From: VRUE01 sp963725085 | Lineage (GTDB): Bacteria; Actinomycetota; Thermoleophilia; Solirubrobacterales; 70-9 | NCBI GenBank assembly: GCA_963725085.1 | Contig: CAVRXM010000001.1 | Location: 806,001 to 870,000 of the forward strand | Reading direction: 5' to 3' | Length of the DNA: 64,000 nt | Part shown: piece after piece, positions 27,279 through 37,377 of the stretch | Position numbering within the stretch: position 1 is the first letter of the stretch | Layout: each line of letters starts with the position of its first letter | Notes under the pieces: generated by a model | The model's input: only the letters and a program-made list of their open reading frames with translations | Databases searched by the model: none | Told to the model about the DNA's origin: nothing | Made by a program: the position numbers and the translations under genes

Positions 27279-28447
27279 TCAGCCGTTGAGGACGGCGTTG
27301 AACGCCCGGATCACGTTCTGTTCCTCCTCGACCTTCGAGCGGCGGCGTCGGCGAGCAGTTCTTCGTGAACGACGGCGCTCGGGAAGATCAGCTGGTTCTT
27401 CGCCAGTTCCGGGTCGCTCTTTTCGAATATCTGTTTCACGCCTTCGACCGGCGTCACGTAGTTGACGTATTCGGCGATCTTGGCCTGGGCTTTCGGTTCG
27501 TAGACGTAGTTCATGAACGCCTCGGCGGCGGTCGGGTTCGGGGCCCCGACCGGGATCACCATGTCTTCGGACCACAGCATGCAGCCCTCGGTCGGCATCC
27601 GCCATTCGAGGTTCGGGTTGTCCGCCTGGAGCTGCACCGCGTCGCCCGACCACCCGATCACCGCGACCGCGTCGCCGCTGGTCAGGTCGCGCGCGTAGTC
27701 GTTGCCGGTGAAGCGGCGGATCTGGCCCGATTCGGCGGCGCCCTTGATTTTTTCGATCGCCTTCATCCAGTCGGCTTCGGTCGCCTTTTCGGGGTCGGTG
27801 CCTTCGCACTTCATCACCAGCGGCACCGTTTCCCTGACTTCGTTCAGGAAGTCGACCTTGCCCTTGTACTTGGAGTCGAACAGGTCGCAGACCGAGCGCA
27901 CTTCGGGCGCCAGTTCCTTGTTGACGATGACCCCGGTCATTCCGCTCTGCCAGGGCACCGTGTAGGCGCGGTTGGGGTCGTTCGGCGGGTGGCGCAGGCT
28001 CGCCAGCAGGTTCCGTTCGACATTCGGCAGCGCCGACTTGTCGAGGTTCTGGAGGTAGCCCAGCTTGTACATTTTGCTGGTCTCGTAGCCGGCGAGGACG
28101 AAGATGCTGCGGTCGCCGGATTCCCCTTCCTGCAGCAGCGGCTGCATCTTGCTGAAGAATTCTTCGTTCGAGTTGATGTCCTCGATGTACTTGACCTGGA
28201 TCCCGGTCGCCTTTTCGAAATTCGGGATCGTTTCCTTGTCGATGTAGAGCGGCCAGTTGGAGATCGTGAGGCTGCCCGACGGCTTGCCCTTTTCGAGCTT
28301 CACCGTTTCGACTTCCTTTTCGCCGCCGCCTTCGATCCCGCCGCCGCCTCCGCCGCAGGCGGCGAGTCCGAGCGCCAGCGCGAGGACCGCCACCGCGGCC
28401 GCTGCCAGCAACAAGGCCCGTCCGTTCCGCTTCTCACTACTGTCCAT
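27279..28447 (-). CDS. potD: Polyamine-type ABC substrate-binding lipoprotein, PotD-like
   Basis: About 388 residues. Signal peptide with lipobox LAAC, a Gly/Glu linker, then the periplasmic-binding fold opening SGSLTISNWPLYIDKETIPNFEK, the hallmark of PotD/PotF proteins. Other conserved parts are VPWQSGMTGVIVN and VIGWSGDAVQLQ. It captures a polyamine (spermidine or putrescine) outside the membrane. One base is missing near 27340; the corrected C-terminus is KVEEEQNVIRAFNAVLNG. The start overlaps the ATPase gene end by 11 bp; an AAGGAG sits upstream. Confidence 0.88.
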
Positions 28448-29625
28448 CCGACCCACCTCTCCTTGTTGCTTCGAGCTCGCCGTCGCCGGCCGCTCCGTTT
28501 TCCTCGCTGTTCAAGTTCCCGCTCACCGACTCGCGCACGACGTGCATGTGCTCCGGCTCCCAGCTCAACGCGACCCGCACGCCGCCGCCGGGGAGGCGCC
28601 GCCGTTCGGCCTCGCTCGCGTTCGGGACCAGGACAGTCATCCGCACGCCATCGCCGAGGTCGACCGCGATCTGGGTCGAGGTGCCGAGGTAGAGCGAGCT
28701 TTCGACCGTTCCCTCGACCGTCGGCAGGCCGTTCGACGAGGCCGCTCCGTCGCCCTCGAGCGCATCGATCCGCAGCTTCTCCGGCCTGACCACGGCGTGG
28801 CAGCGGTCTCCCGGCCGCAGCGACCCCGTCTCGGCGCTGCAGCGTCGGCCCCTGGTCGAGCTGGATCTCGCCGACGCCGGTGACCTTGGCCGGCATCAGG
28901 TTGGAGACCCCGATGAATCCGGCGACGAAGGTCGTCTCGGGCTGGTCGTAGACGGTCTCGGGGTCGGCGACCTGCTCGACCCGGCCGTGGTTCATGACCG
29001 CGATCCGGTCGCTCATCGTCAGCGCCTCCTCCTGGTCGTGGGTGACGTAGACGAAGGTGATCCCGACGTCGCGCTGGATCCGCTTCAGCTCGACCTGGAG
29101 CTCCTTGCGCAGTTTCAGGTCGAGGGCGCCGAGCGGCTCGTCGAGCAGCAGCACCTTCGGCAGGTTGACCAGGGCCCTCGCCAGCGCGACCCGCTGCTGC
29201 TGGCCGCCGGAGAGCTGCGAGGGTCGGCGTTTCGCCTCGGCGGCGAGGCCGACCCGCTTCAGCTCGGCCGCGACCCGGTCGCCGATCTCCCCCTTGCCGA
29301 CCCGCTTGCGTTTCAGGCCGAAGGCGACGTTGTCCTCGACGCTCATGTGCGGGAACAGCGCGTAGCTCTGGAAGACGGTGTTGGTCGGCCGCTTGTGGGC
29401 GGGCAGGCCGGAGACGTCGTCGCCGTCGATCCGAACCGTGCCCTCGGTCGGCTGCTCGAAGCCGCCGATCATCCGCAGCGTCGTCGTCTTGCCGCACCCG
29501 CTCGGTCCGAGCATCGTGAAGAACTCCCCCTCGGCCAGATCGAGGCTGAGGTCGTCGACTGCGGTGATGCCGGTGAAGCGCTTGCTCACCCCGATCAGCT
29601 CGACGCTGGTCTTCTCAGTCTCCAT
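28437..29625 (-). CDS. potA: ABC transporter ATPase, PotA-like, frameshifted
   Basis: About 395 residues. Walker A GPSGCGKTTT, signature LSGGQQQRVALARAL, Walker B VLLLDEPLGALD, and switch histidine VYVTHDQEEAL. The C-terminal TOBE domain (VVRPEKLRIDAL ... VALSWEPEHMHVV) is typical of polyamine and other organic-solute importers. One extra base near 28825 splits the ORF inside the TOBE linker. Energises the PotB/PotC pair. Confidence 0.92.
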
Positions 29626-29690
29626 CTAGCTCCGCCTCTGAATCTGCATCTACCGCCTCATTCCACTGATCCGGTCATCTGAAACTACCG

Positions 29691-30111
29691 CTACCCGCCT
29701 GTCGGCACCACGAGAACGGGCCGCGGTCGACGTGTAGAGAAGCTTGTGCGGGGTCGAGCCGAGGATGATTCCCTTGATCGGGGTTTCGCCCTGGGTGCCG
29801 ACGACGATCATCCGCGCGTCCCGTTCCTCGGCGACCTCGATCAGCGCGTCGGCCCCGCGTTTGGCGACCAGAGCGACGTCGCATGGGACGCCGCCGGCCT
29901 TGGCCCGCTCGCGGGCCTCTGCCATCACCTTCTCGCCGAATTCCTCGATCGCCTCCTCGTGATCGGCGATCTCGCCCCCCCAGAATCCGGGAGGCGCGTA
30001 GCCGAAGACGATCACGACGCCGTCGCCCAGATCCCGGGCAAGCTCCAGTCCCTTGTCGAGGGCGACCCTCCCCCGGTCGGACCCGTCGTATCCGACGACG
30101 ATCTGGCTCAT
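29691..30111 (-). CDS. Universal stress protein (UspA family)
   Basis: 140 residues. N-terminal IVVGYDGSDRG and the ATP-binding motif GTQGETPIKGIILGSTPHKLL (G-x2-G-x9-G-S/T). One extra G near 29725 shifts the last residues; removing it gives the family-typical ending RPVLVVPTGG at a TAG (29691-29693). Its ATG lies in an ATGA overlap with the permease before it, an arrangement often seen where a Usp accompanies an amino-acid permease. Confidence 0.85.
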
Positions 30112-31652
30112 TTCACGTACTCCCCCTCGATCGGCGCTTCGCCCTCGAGGAAGCCGGCGGGCACGACCTCAGCCTTTCGTCGGAAGAAGTCCGGCAGCGC
30201 CCGCCACTGGACCACCATCAGGACCACGCCGAGAACCATGAAGAAGACCGCGATCACGAGCGGCGGCCCGAGGCCGAACCACGAGTTCCCCGATTCGGAG
30301 TTGGCCGGGTCTGCGAGTTCGATCGCGTTCTTGATCAGCAGGTAGAAGAGGATCACCCCGCCGAGCGTCGGGCCGACGCCGACGAAGAAGAAGTTCTTGA
30401 CGCTCCGCAAGAGCTCGCGACGGTAGAAGATCGCGCAGGCGAATCCGGTGAGCCCGATGTAGAACGCGATCATCAGGCCCAGCGCCGCCAGCGAGTCGAA
30501 GAGGATGTCTTCGCTGACCAGGGTCAGGCCGACGTACCAGACGATCGAGAGGGCGCCCATCCAGATCGTCGAGATGTGCGGGGTCAGGAAGCGGGGATGC
30601 ACCTTTCCGAGGCTCCTCGGCACCGCATGTGCCCGAGCCATCGAGAGCGTCGTCCTTGCCGTCGGCAGGATCGTCGTCTGGGTCGATGCCGCCGCCGAGG
30701 TGAGGACGGCGATGATCAGGAGCTTGTCGAGCGGCGAGCCGAAGACTTCGGTGCCGAGCGAGCTGAGCACGTCTTCCTGGTTTTCGATCAGGTTTTCGAC
30801 CCCGGCGTATGCCTGGGCGGCAAAGGCGACGATCACGTAGATGCCGAGCAGGATCAGGGTGCTGATCACGGTCGCCCTGCCTGGCGCCTCGGTCGGGTCC
30901 TCGGTCTCCTCGTTGACCGTCGCCGTCGTGTCCCAGCCCCAGTAGATGAAAACGGCCAGCAGCATCCCGGCGGAGATCTCGCTGAGGCTGAGGCTGAACG
31001 GGTTGAGCCAGGAGAGGCTGGGGTCGATCGATCCGGATGGCGCCGAGCCGGCGTAGACCTTGACGAGCGCGACGATGGCGAAGAGCGCCAGGGTGAAGAT
31101 CTCCGCCGCCAGCAGGCCGATCTGGGTCCGGGCCGAGAGCTCGATCCCGATCAGGACGATCGCCGTCATCAGGATGATCCACAGGACCCCCACCGCGGTC
31201 ACCGCCGCGGTCGAGGCCGCGGCCGAGTCCCAGCCGACGAGGAGGAACGTGTACAGCCCGGCGATCTGGGCGAGGTTCGCCATCACGATGATGTCGGCGA
31301 CGACGATCGTCCAGCCCGTGATCCAGCCGAGCCAGGGCCCAAGGGCCTTCGTCACCCAGGAGAAGCTCGTCCCGCAGTCGGGGTCGGCTTTGTTCATGTA
31401 GTAGTAGGCGCCGGCGACGAGGAACATCGGGATGAAGCTGACCAGCAGGATCGCCGGCGAGGCGAGCCCGACGGCGGCGGCGACGAAGCCCAGGGTCGCG
31501 GCGAGGCTGTAGCCGGGTGCGGTCGAGGCGACGCCGATGACGACGCTCGAGGCGAACCCGATCGCGTTCTTCTTCAGCCCCTTCTCGCCGCTGCTCGGGA
31601 CCGGCGTGGTGCCGGGCACCGCTTCGCTGGCTGGGACCGCCGCGCTCTCCAT
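30108..31652 (-). CDS. APC-superfamily amino acid/polyamine permease
   Basis: 514 residues and about twelve helices, reading frame intact. FASSVVIGVASTAPGYSLAATLG at the first helix and GTSFSWVTKALGPWLGW follow the APC pattern. Imports an amino acid, GABA or polyamine by proton or cation coupling; the substrate is inferred only from the Pot-type genes next to it. ATG 31652 has a GAGGAGAG ribosome site. First gene of the minus-strand operon; divergent from the aminotransferase. Confidence 0.88.
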   Translation of the reverse strand: MESAAVPASEAVPGTTPVPSSGEKGLKKNAIGFASSVVIGVASTAPGYSLAATLGFVAAAVGLASPAILLVSFIPMFLVAGAYYYMNKADPDCGTSFSWVTKALGPWLGWITGWTIVVADIIVMANLAQIAGLYTFLLVGWDSAAASTAAVTAVGVLWIILMTAIVLIGIELSARTQIGLLAAEIFTLALFAIVALVKVYAGSAPSGSIDPSLSWLNPFSLSLSEISAGMLLAVFIYWGWDTTATVNEETEDPTEAPGRATVISTLILLGIYVIVAFAAQAYAGVENLIENQEDVLSSLGTEVFGSPLDKLLIIAVLTSAAASTQTTILPTARTTLSMARAHAVPRSLGKVHPRFLTPHISTIWMGALSIVWYVGLTLVSEDILFDSLAALGLMIAFYIGLTGFACAIFYRRELLRSVKNFFFVGVGPTLGGVILFYLLIKNAIELADPANSESGNSWFGLGPPLVIAVFFMVLGVVLMVVQWRALPDFFRRKAEVVPAGFLEGEAPIEGEYVK

Positions 31653-31876
31653 CTCTCTCCTCTCGTGCTCCCGCTGCGACATGAGGCAGCGGCCAGATTG
31701 GACGCTACGCTCAAGGTGCTTTCCCGCACAAGGGGCGGATACCCCAATTTTTCGCCGCGCCGTTGTACATCTTGTATATGAGACGATGCGTTTGCTTGAC
31801 CCATTGACCACTTGAAGGTGAATCGTTTCGGAGCTAGCTTTTGTCCATATCGTCGTAGCGAGCAAGGAGGGTCTGA
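31653..31876. promoter_or_regulatory. Divergent control region of the polyamine-type gene cluster
   Basis: 224 bp between two divergent operons and clearly more AT-rich than either side. Contains TACA-TCT-TGTA, an inverted repeat near 31775-31785, two TTGACC hexamers 8 bp apart (31796 and 31804), and an AAGGAGG ribosome site before ATG 31877. It is a likely binding site for the PucR-type regulator encoded downstream. Exact promoters are not assigned. Confidence 0.5.
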
Positions 31877-33271
31877 ATGGCCGTTGCGGAGCATCTCGGC
31901 TCTAAGACAGGCACCGGTCTGCAGGAGATGGCAAGGCGGCACCTGTGGATGCACTTCTCACGAATGGGCGCCTACAGCGACGAGAAGGAGATCCCGATCA
32001 TCGTCCGTGGGGACGGCTGCTACGTCTACGACGAGCACGGCAACCGCTATCTCGACGGCCTCTCGGCCCTGTTCTGCGTCAACGCCGGCCACGGCCGCAC
32101 CGAGCTCGGCGAGGCTGCCGCGCGCCAGGTCGAAGAGCTCGACTTCTACACGCTCTGGAGCTACGCGCACCCGCGCGCGATCGAGCTCGCGACCCGGATC
32201 GCGTCGCTGGCTCCGGGCGACCTCAACCGCGTCTTCTTCACCTCGGGCGGCTCGGAGGCCGTCGAGTCGGCGCTGAAGCTCGCCCGCAACTACCACCGGA
32301 TGCACGGCAAAGGCCAGAAGCACAAGCTGATCGCCCGCGAGATCGCCTACCACGGGACCTCGCTCGGGGCGCTCTCGGCGACCGGGATCCCCGACCTGCG
32401 CTCGCAGTTCGAGCCGCTGGTCCCGGGCGGCTGCCACGTCCCCAACACCAACGTCTACCGCTGGCCGGAGGATCGCCACCCGCTCTGGGCGGCGACCGCG
32501 ATCGAGGAGCGGATCGAATTCGAGGGGCCGGAGACCGTCGCCGCGGTGATCATCGAGCCGGTCCAGAACGCCGGCGGCTGCTTCGTCGCGCCGGACGGCT
32601 ACTTCCAGCGGGTGCGCGAGATCTGCGACCGCCACGACGTGCTGATGATCTCCGACGAGGTGATCTGCGCCTGGGGCCGCCTCGGGCACTGGTTCGGCTG
32701 CGAACGCTTCGACTACACGCCGGACGTGATCACCGTGGCGAAGGCGCTGACCTCCGCCTACGCGCCGATGGGCGGCGTGATCGCCTCCGACCGGGTCGCC
32801 GAGCCGTTCATGGAGGGCGACGACTCCTTCGCCCACGGCTTCACCTTCGCCGGCCACCCGATCGCGTCGGCGATCGCGATGGCGAACCTCGACGTCTTCG
32901 AGCGCGAGGACCTCTGCGGCCACGTTCTCGCCAAGGAGGGCGAGTTCCGCCAGATGCTCGAGTCCCTGCACGAGCTGCCGATCGTCGGCGACGTGCGCGG
33001 GGCCGGCTACTTCCAGGCGATCGAGCTGGTCAAGGACAAGGACACGAAGGAGAGCTTCAACCACGAGGAGTCCGAGGACCTCCTTCGCGGCTTCCTCTCG
33101 GGCGAGCTGTACCGCAGCGGCCTGATCTGCCGCGCCGACGACCGCGGCGACCCGGTGATCCAGCTGGCGCCGCCGCTGATCGCCGACACCGAGCAGTTCG
33201 AAGAGATCCACGATGTCCTCCACGACGTCCTCGGCCAGGCCTGGAAGCGGGTTCATAAGATAGGGACTGGG
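31877..33271 (+). CDS. Class III aminotransferase (omega-amino acid/polyamine:pyruvate type)
   Basis: About 460 residues. Motifs: VFFTSGGSEAVESALKLA (PLP phosphate), ISDEVICAWGRLGHWFG (Asp), and TVAKALTSAYAPMGG with the Schiff-base lysine K289. Transfers the terminal amino group of an omega-amine such as putrescine, beta-alanine or GABA, often to pyruvate. The alanine dehydrogenase gene downstream fits alanine as a product. The frame is clean, but there is no stop: after GQAWKRV the ORF runs through 33250-33271 into the PucR-like gene. The spacer has TAA and TAG in the other two frames, so an indel could explain this. Confidence 0.88.
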
Positions 33272-34828
33272 ATGCTCACCGTCCAGAGCCTCCTCGACGA
33301 GCTCGGTCTTGACCTGGCGGCGGGGGCGCGCGGGGCGGCGGCCCCGGTGCGGTGGGTCCACATCTCCGAGCTCGAGGACCCGACCCCGTGGCTCTCGGGC
33401 GGGGAGCTGATGCTGACGACCGGGATTCCGCTCGACACGGCGGCCAAGCAGCGCGCGTTCGTCAGCCTGCTCGCCGACCACAACCTCGCCGGCCTCGGGT
33501 TCGGCACCGGGTTCAGCCACAAGAAACTGCCGAAAGCGCTGGTCGACGAGGCCTCGAAGCGCGACTTCCCGCTGTTCGAGGTCCCCTACTCGACCCCGTT
33601 CATCGCGATCACCGAGAAGGCCTTCGCCCGCCTGGTCAACGAGCAGTACGAGGTGCTGCAGCGGGGGATCGCGGTCCAGCGCCGGCTCGAGCGCCTGGTC
33701 CTGGAAGAGCGCGGCCTCGAGGAGATCGTCGCCACGATCGCCTCCGCGGTCGGCGGCACCGTCGCGATCCTCGACGGCCGCGGCGAGCGGCTCGCCGGGC
33801 GCGGCTTCCGCCGCCAGCTCTCCGCCGACGCGGTCAGCGCGATCGGCGACGAAGCCCTCTCCCACACCGGCGACGGCCATCCCTTCGTCCCGACCCACCC
33901 CTCGGTCGCCGGGCGCGCCCTCGCCCACCCGGTGATCTCGCCCGGCGGCGGGCCGCCGCAGGCCTGGGTCGTGATCGTCCGCGACTCCGGCGGCCTCGGC
34001 GACTTCGAGCGGCTGATCCTCCAGCAGGCGGTGGCCGTCGTCGCGCTCGAGCTGATGCGCCGCCGGGTCGCCCGCGAGACCGAGCGCCGGCTCGCCGGCG
34101 ACGTCCTCGCCGGCGCCCTCGGCGGCCGCCTCGAGGCCTCCGAGCTGCGGCGCCGGCTCGAGCCGTTCGGGATCGGGCGCGAGGCGGCGGTGCTCGTCTT
34201 CGACCTCGACGATCCCTCGGCAGCCGAGGCGGCCCTCGAGCGGGCCCTCGCCGCCGACGCCTGTCCCGCGGTCGTCGCCCCCCATACCAGCGCCGGCCGC
34301 GAGCTGCTCTGCGCCGTGGTCGACGCCGCCGACCGCGACCCCGTCGACCTCGCCGCCGACGCCCGGCGGGCGCTGATCAAAGAGCGCGGCACGGTTCGCG
34401 CCGCCGCCAGCCGCGCGGCGCCGCCGGAGGAGCTCCGGCACTCCTTCCACGAAGCGCGCTGCGCGCTCGAGGCGACCGCCTTCGCCAACGGCAACGAACC
34501 CGAGGTCGCCTCCTGGCGCGACCTCGGCGCCTTCACCCTGCTGCTCTCGATCCAGGACGACGACGCGCTGCGGCTCTACTGCGACAGCGTCCTCGGCCCG
34601 ATCGAGCAGGGGGACGAGGAATACGGCGGCGAGCTGCTGCGCTCGCTGGAAGCCTTCATCGAGCAGAACGGGCAGTGGGAGCGGGCCGCCCGCGAGGTCT
34701 ACTGCCACCGCCATACCCTGCGCTACCGGATGCGCAAGGTGGAAGAGCTGACCGGGCGCGACCTCTCTCGCGCCCACGACCGGATCGAGTTCTGGCTGGC
34801 CCTCCGAGCAAGGGAGCTGGTAGGGGTG
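33272..34828 (+). CDS. PucR-family transcriptional regulator
   Basis: About 519 residues. N-terminal PucR domain (MLTVQSLLDELGLDLAAG ... WLSGGELMLTTGIPL), a middle GGDEF-like/GAF region, and a C-terminal PucR HTH_30 domain (CHRHTLRYRMRKVEELTGRDL). PucR proteins control use of purines, amino acids or polyamines and usually sense a catabolite. As annotated it starts at ATG 33272 and reads in frame into the alanine dehydrogenase at 34829, with no stop of its own. It probably controls the two divergent operons here. Confidence 0.87.
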
Positions 34829-35971
34829 ATGAAGGTCGGCGTCCCGACGGAGATCAAGGACGACGAGTACCGGGTCGCGATCACCCCGCTCGGGGGTCCG
34901 CGAAATGACCGAACACGGCCACGAGGTGCTGATCGAGACCGGGGCCGGCGACGGCAGCGCGATCCCCGACTCGGGCTTCGAGGCGCAGGGGGCGCGGATC
35001 GTCCCCGACGCCGACGACGGTCTTCGGCGAGGCCGAGATGGTGATCAAGGTCAAGGAGCCGCAGCCGGACGAGGTCGAGAGGCTGCGACCCGACCAGGTC
35101 CTCTTCACCTACCTGCACCTGGCGCCGGCGCCGGAGCTGACCCGGGGCCTGTGCGAGTCGGGGGCGACCTGCATCGCCTACGAGACGGTCGAGGACGCCG
35201 AGGGGCCACCTGCCGCTGCTGGCCCCGATGAGCGAGATCGCAGGCAAGATCGCCACCCAGGCCGGCGCCTTCATGCTCGAGAAGCCGCTCGGCGGCCGCG
35301 GGATCCTGCTCGGCGGGGTGCCGGGGGTCGCGGCGGCGAACGTGATGGTGATCGGCGGCGGGGTCGTCGGCATGAACGCCGCCTTCATCGCGATCGGGAT
35401 GGGGGCCGACGTCTTCGTCTACGACAAATCGATCGACCGCCTCCGCGAGCTCGACGTCGCCTTCACCGGCGGCTGCTCGACGGTCTACTCGACGACCCTC
35501 TCGATCGAGGAGATGCTGCCCCGCGCCGACCTCGTGATCGGCGCTGTCCTCGTCCACGGGGCCCGCGCGCCGAGCGTCGTTCGCCGCGAGCAGCTGGCGC
35601 TGATGCAAGCCGGCGCGGTTATGGTCGACGTCGCGATCGACCAGGGCGGCTGCTTCGAGACCTCGCACCCGACCACGCACCGGGACCCGACCTTCGAGGT
35701 CGACGGGATCATCCACTACTGCGTCGCGAACATGCCCGGCGCGGTCCCGATCACGGCGACCTATGCCCTCACCAACGCGACCCTGCCGTACGCGATCGCC
35801 CTCGCCGACGAGGGTGTCGCCGGAGCGATCGAGAAGGACCCGGGCCTGCGCCCGGGCGTCAACGTCGCCGCCGGCAAGGTCACGCACCGGGCGGTCGCCG
35901 AAGCCGTCGGCGAGGAATACACGCCGCTCGAGAACGCACTTGACAGAACCAAGGAGGAGAGCCCGATATGA
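34829..35971 (+). CDS. ald: Alanine dehydrogenase, frameshifted
   Basis: About 370 residues after removing three extra bases (near 34893, 35020, 35205). Signature parts: MKVGVPTEIKDDEYRVAITP, MTEHGHEVLIE, EAEMVIKVKEP, the NAD-binding VMVIGGGVVGMNAA, and DQGGCFETSHPTTH. Converts alanine to pyruvate and ammonia with NAD, so it can regenerate pyruvate for the aminotransferase before it. The stop overlaps the ATG of the next gene (ATGA). Confidence 0.93.
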
Positions 35972-37339
35972 GCAGCAAGTACGCCGTAGTCAACCCGGCC
36001 ACCGGCGAGACGGTGAAGGAGTATCCGGAGATCTCGGACGCCGACCTTCGCGCGGCGATCGGGCGGGCCGACGAGGCATCGCGAACCTGGTCGGGCTCGT
36101 CCACGGTGGCCGAGCGGGCGGAGCTTGTGGGCAAGGTCGGCGAGCTTCACAAGGAGCGCAGCAAGGAGCTGGCCGAGATCATCGTCCGCGAGATGGGCAA
36201 GCCGATCGAGCAGGCTGTCGGCGAGGTCGACTTCGCCGGCGACATCTACGGCTTCTACGCCGACAACGCCGAGGACCTGATGGCCGATGAGCCGGTCAAG
36301 GGCTTCGCCGGCGAGGGCACGGCGCTGATCCGCCGCAGCCCCTTCGGCGTCCTGCTCGGGATCATGCCCTGGAACTTCCCCTACTACCAGGTGGCTCGGT
36401 TCGCCGGCCCGAACTTGGTGATCGGCAACCCGATCCTGCTCAAGCACGCTCACCAGTGCCCGGAATCGGCCGAGGCGATCGCCCGGATCTTCAGCGACGC
36501 CGGCGCCCCCGAGGGCACCTACGAGAACATCTACGCGACCAACGAGCAGATCGAGTGGGTGCTCGCCGACCCCCGCGTGCACGGTGTCTCGGTCACCGGC
36601 TCCGAGCGCGCCGGCGCCGCCGTCGCCGAGATCGCCGGCCGCAACCTGAAGAAGGTGGTGCTCGAGCTCGGCGGCTCCGACCCCTTCATCCTGCTCGGCA
36701 CCGACGACGTCGACGGCGCGGCGCAGGCCGCTGCCGAAGCACGGCTCGACAACACGGGCCAGTCCTGCAACGCCGCCAAGCGCTTCATCGTCGTCGACGA
36801 GCTCTACGACGACTTCGTCGAGAAGCTGAAGGAGAAGATGGGCGCCTCGAAGACGGGCGACCCGACGGCGGAGGACACCGCGCTCGGCCCGCTCTCCTCG
36901 ACGACCGCGGCGGACCAACTCGAGGACCAGCTGAAGCGGGCGATCGACAACGGCGCCGAGGCCCTCATCGGCGGCGGGCGCGACGGCAACTACATCGAGC
37001 CGACGATCCTCGCCGGGATCAAGCCCGGCGACGAGGCCTCCCAGGAAGAGTTCTTCGGGCCGGTGGCGCAGGTCTACAGGGTCGGCTCGGAGGAGGAGGC
37101 GGTCGAGCTCGCGAACCAGACCCCGTTCGGGCTCGGCTCCTACCTGATGACGACCGATGAGGAGCAGGGTCGAGCGGGTCGCCGACCAGATCGAAGCCGG
37201 GATGGTCTACGTCAACCTGGTCCTCGCCGACAGCCCCGAGCTGCCGTTCGGCGGCTTCAAGCGCTCCGGCTTCGGCCGCGAGCTGGGCACCTCCGGGGCC
37301 GACGAGTTCGTCAACAAGAAGCTGATTCGCAGCGCCTGA
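35968..37339 (+). CDS. NAD(P)-dependent succinate-semialdehyde-type dehydrogenase, frameshifted
   Basis: About 456 residues. MPWNFPYYQV, the catalytic glutamate in LELGGSDPFI, and the cysteine nucleophile in NTGQSCNAAKR, typical of the GabD/YneI group of short succinate-semialdehyde dehydrogenases. One extra G near 37170 shifts the last 55 codons, which then end NKKLIRSA. Would finish a putrescine/GABA route by making succinate. Translationally coupled to ald. Confidence 0.9.
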
Positions 37340-37377
37340 GACCGCACCCATCCGCGCCTGCTGGTTTCTTACAGCCG

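Noticed and set aside
31958..34777. Long ORF (about 940 codons) on the minus strand opposite the aminotransferase and PucR genes
   Set aside because: It is a GC-driven shadow of the real plus-strand genes: its sequence is low-complexity in Gly/Arg/Ala/Val and has no recognisable domain.
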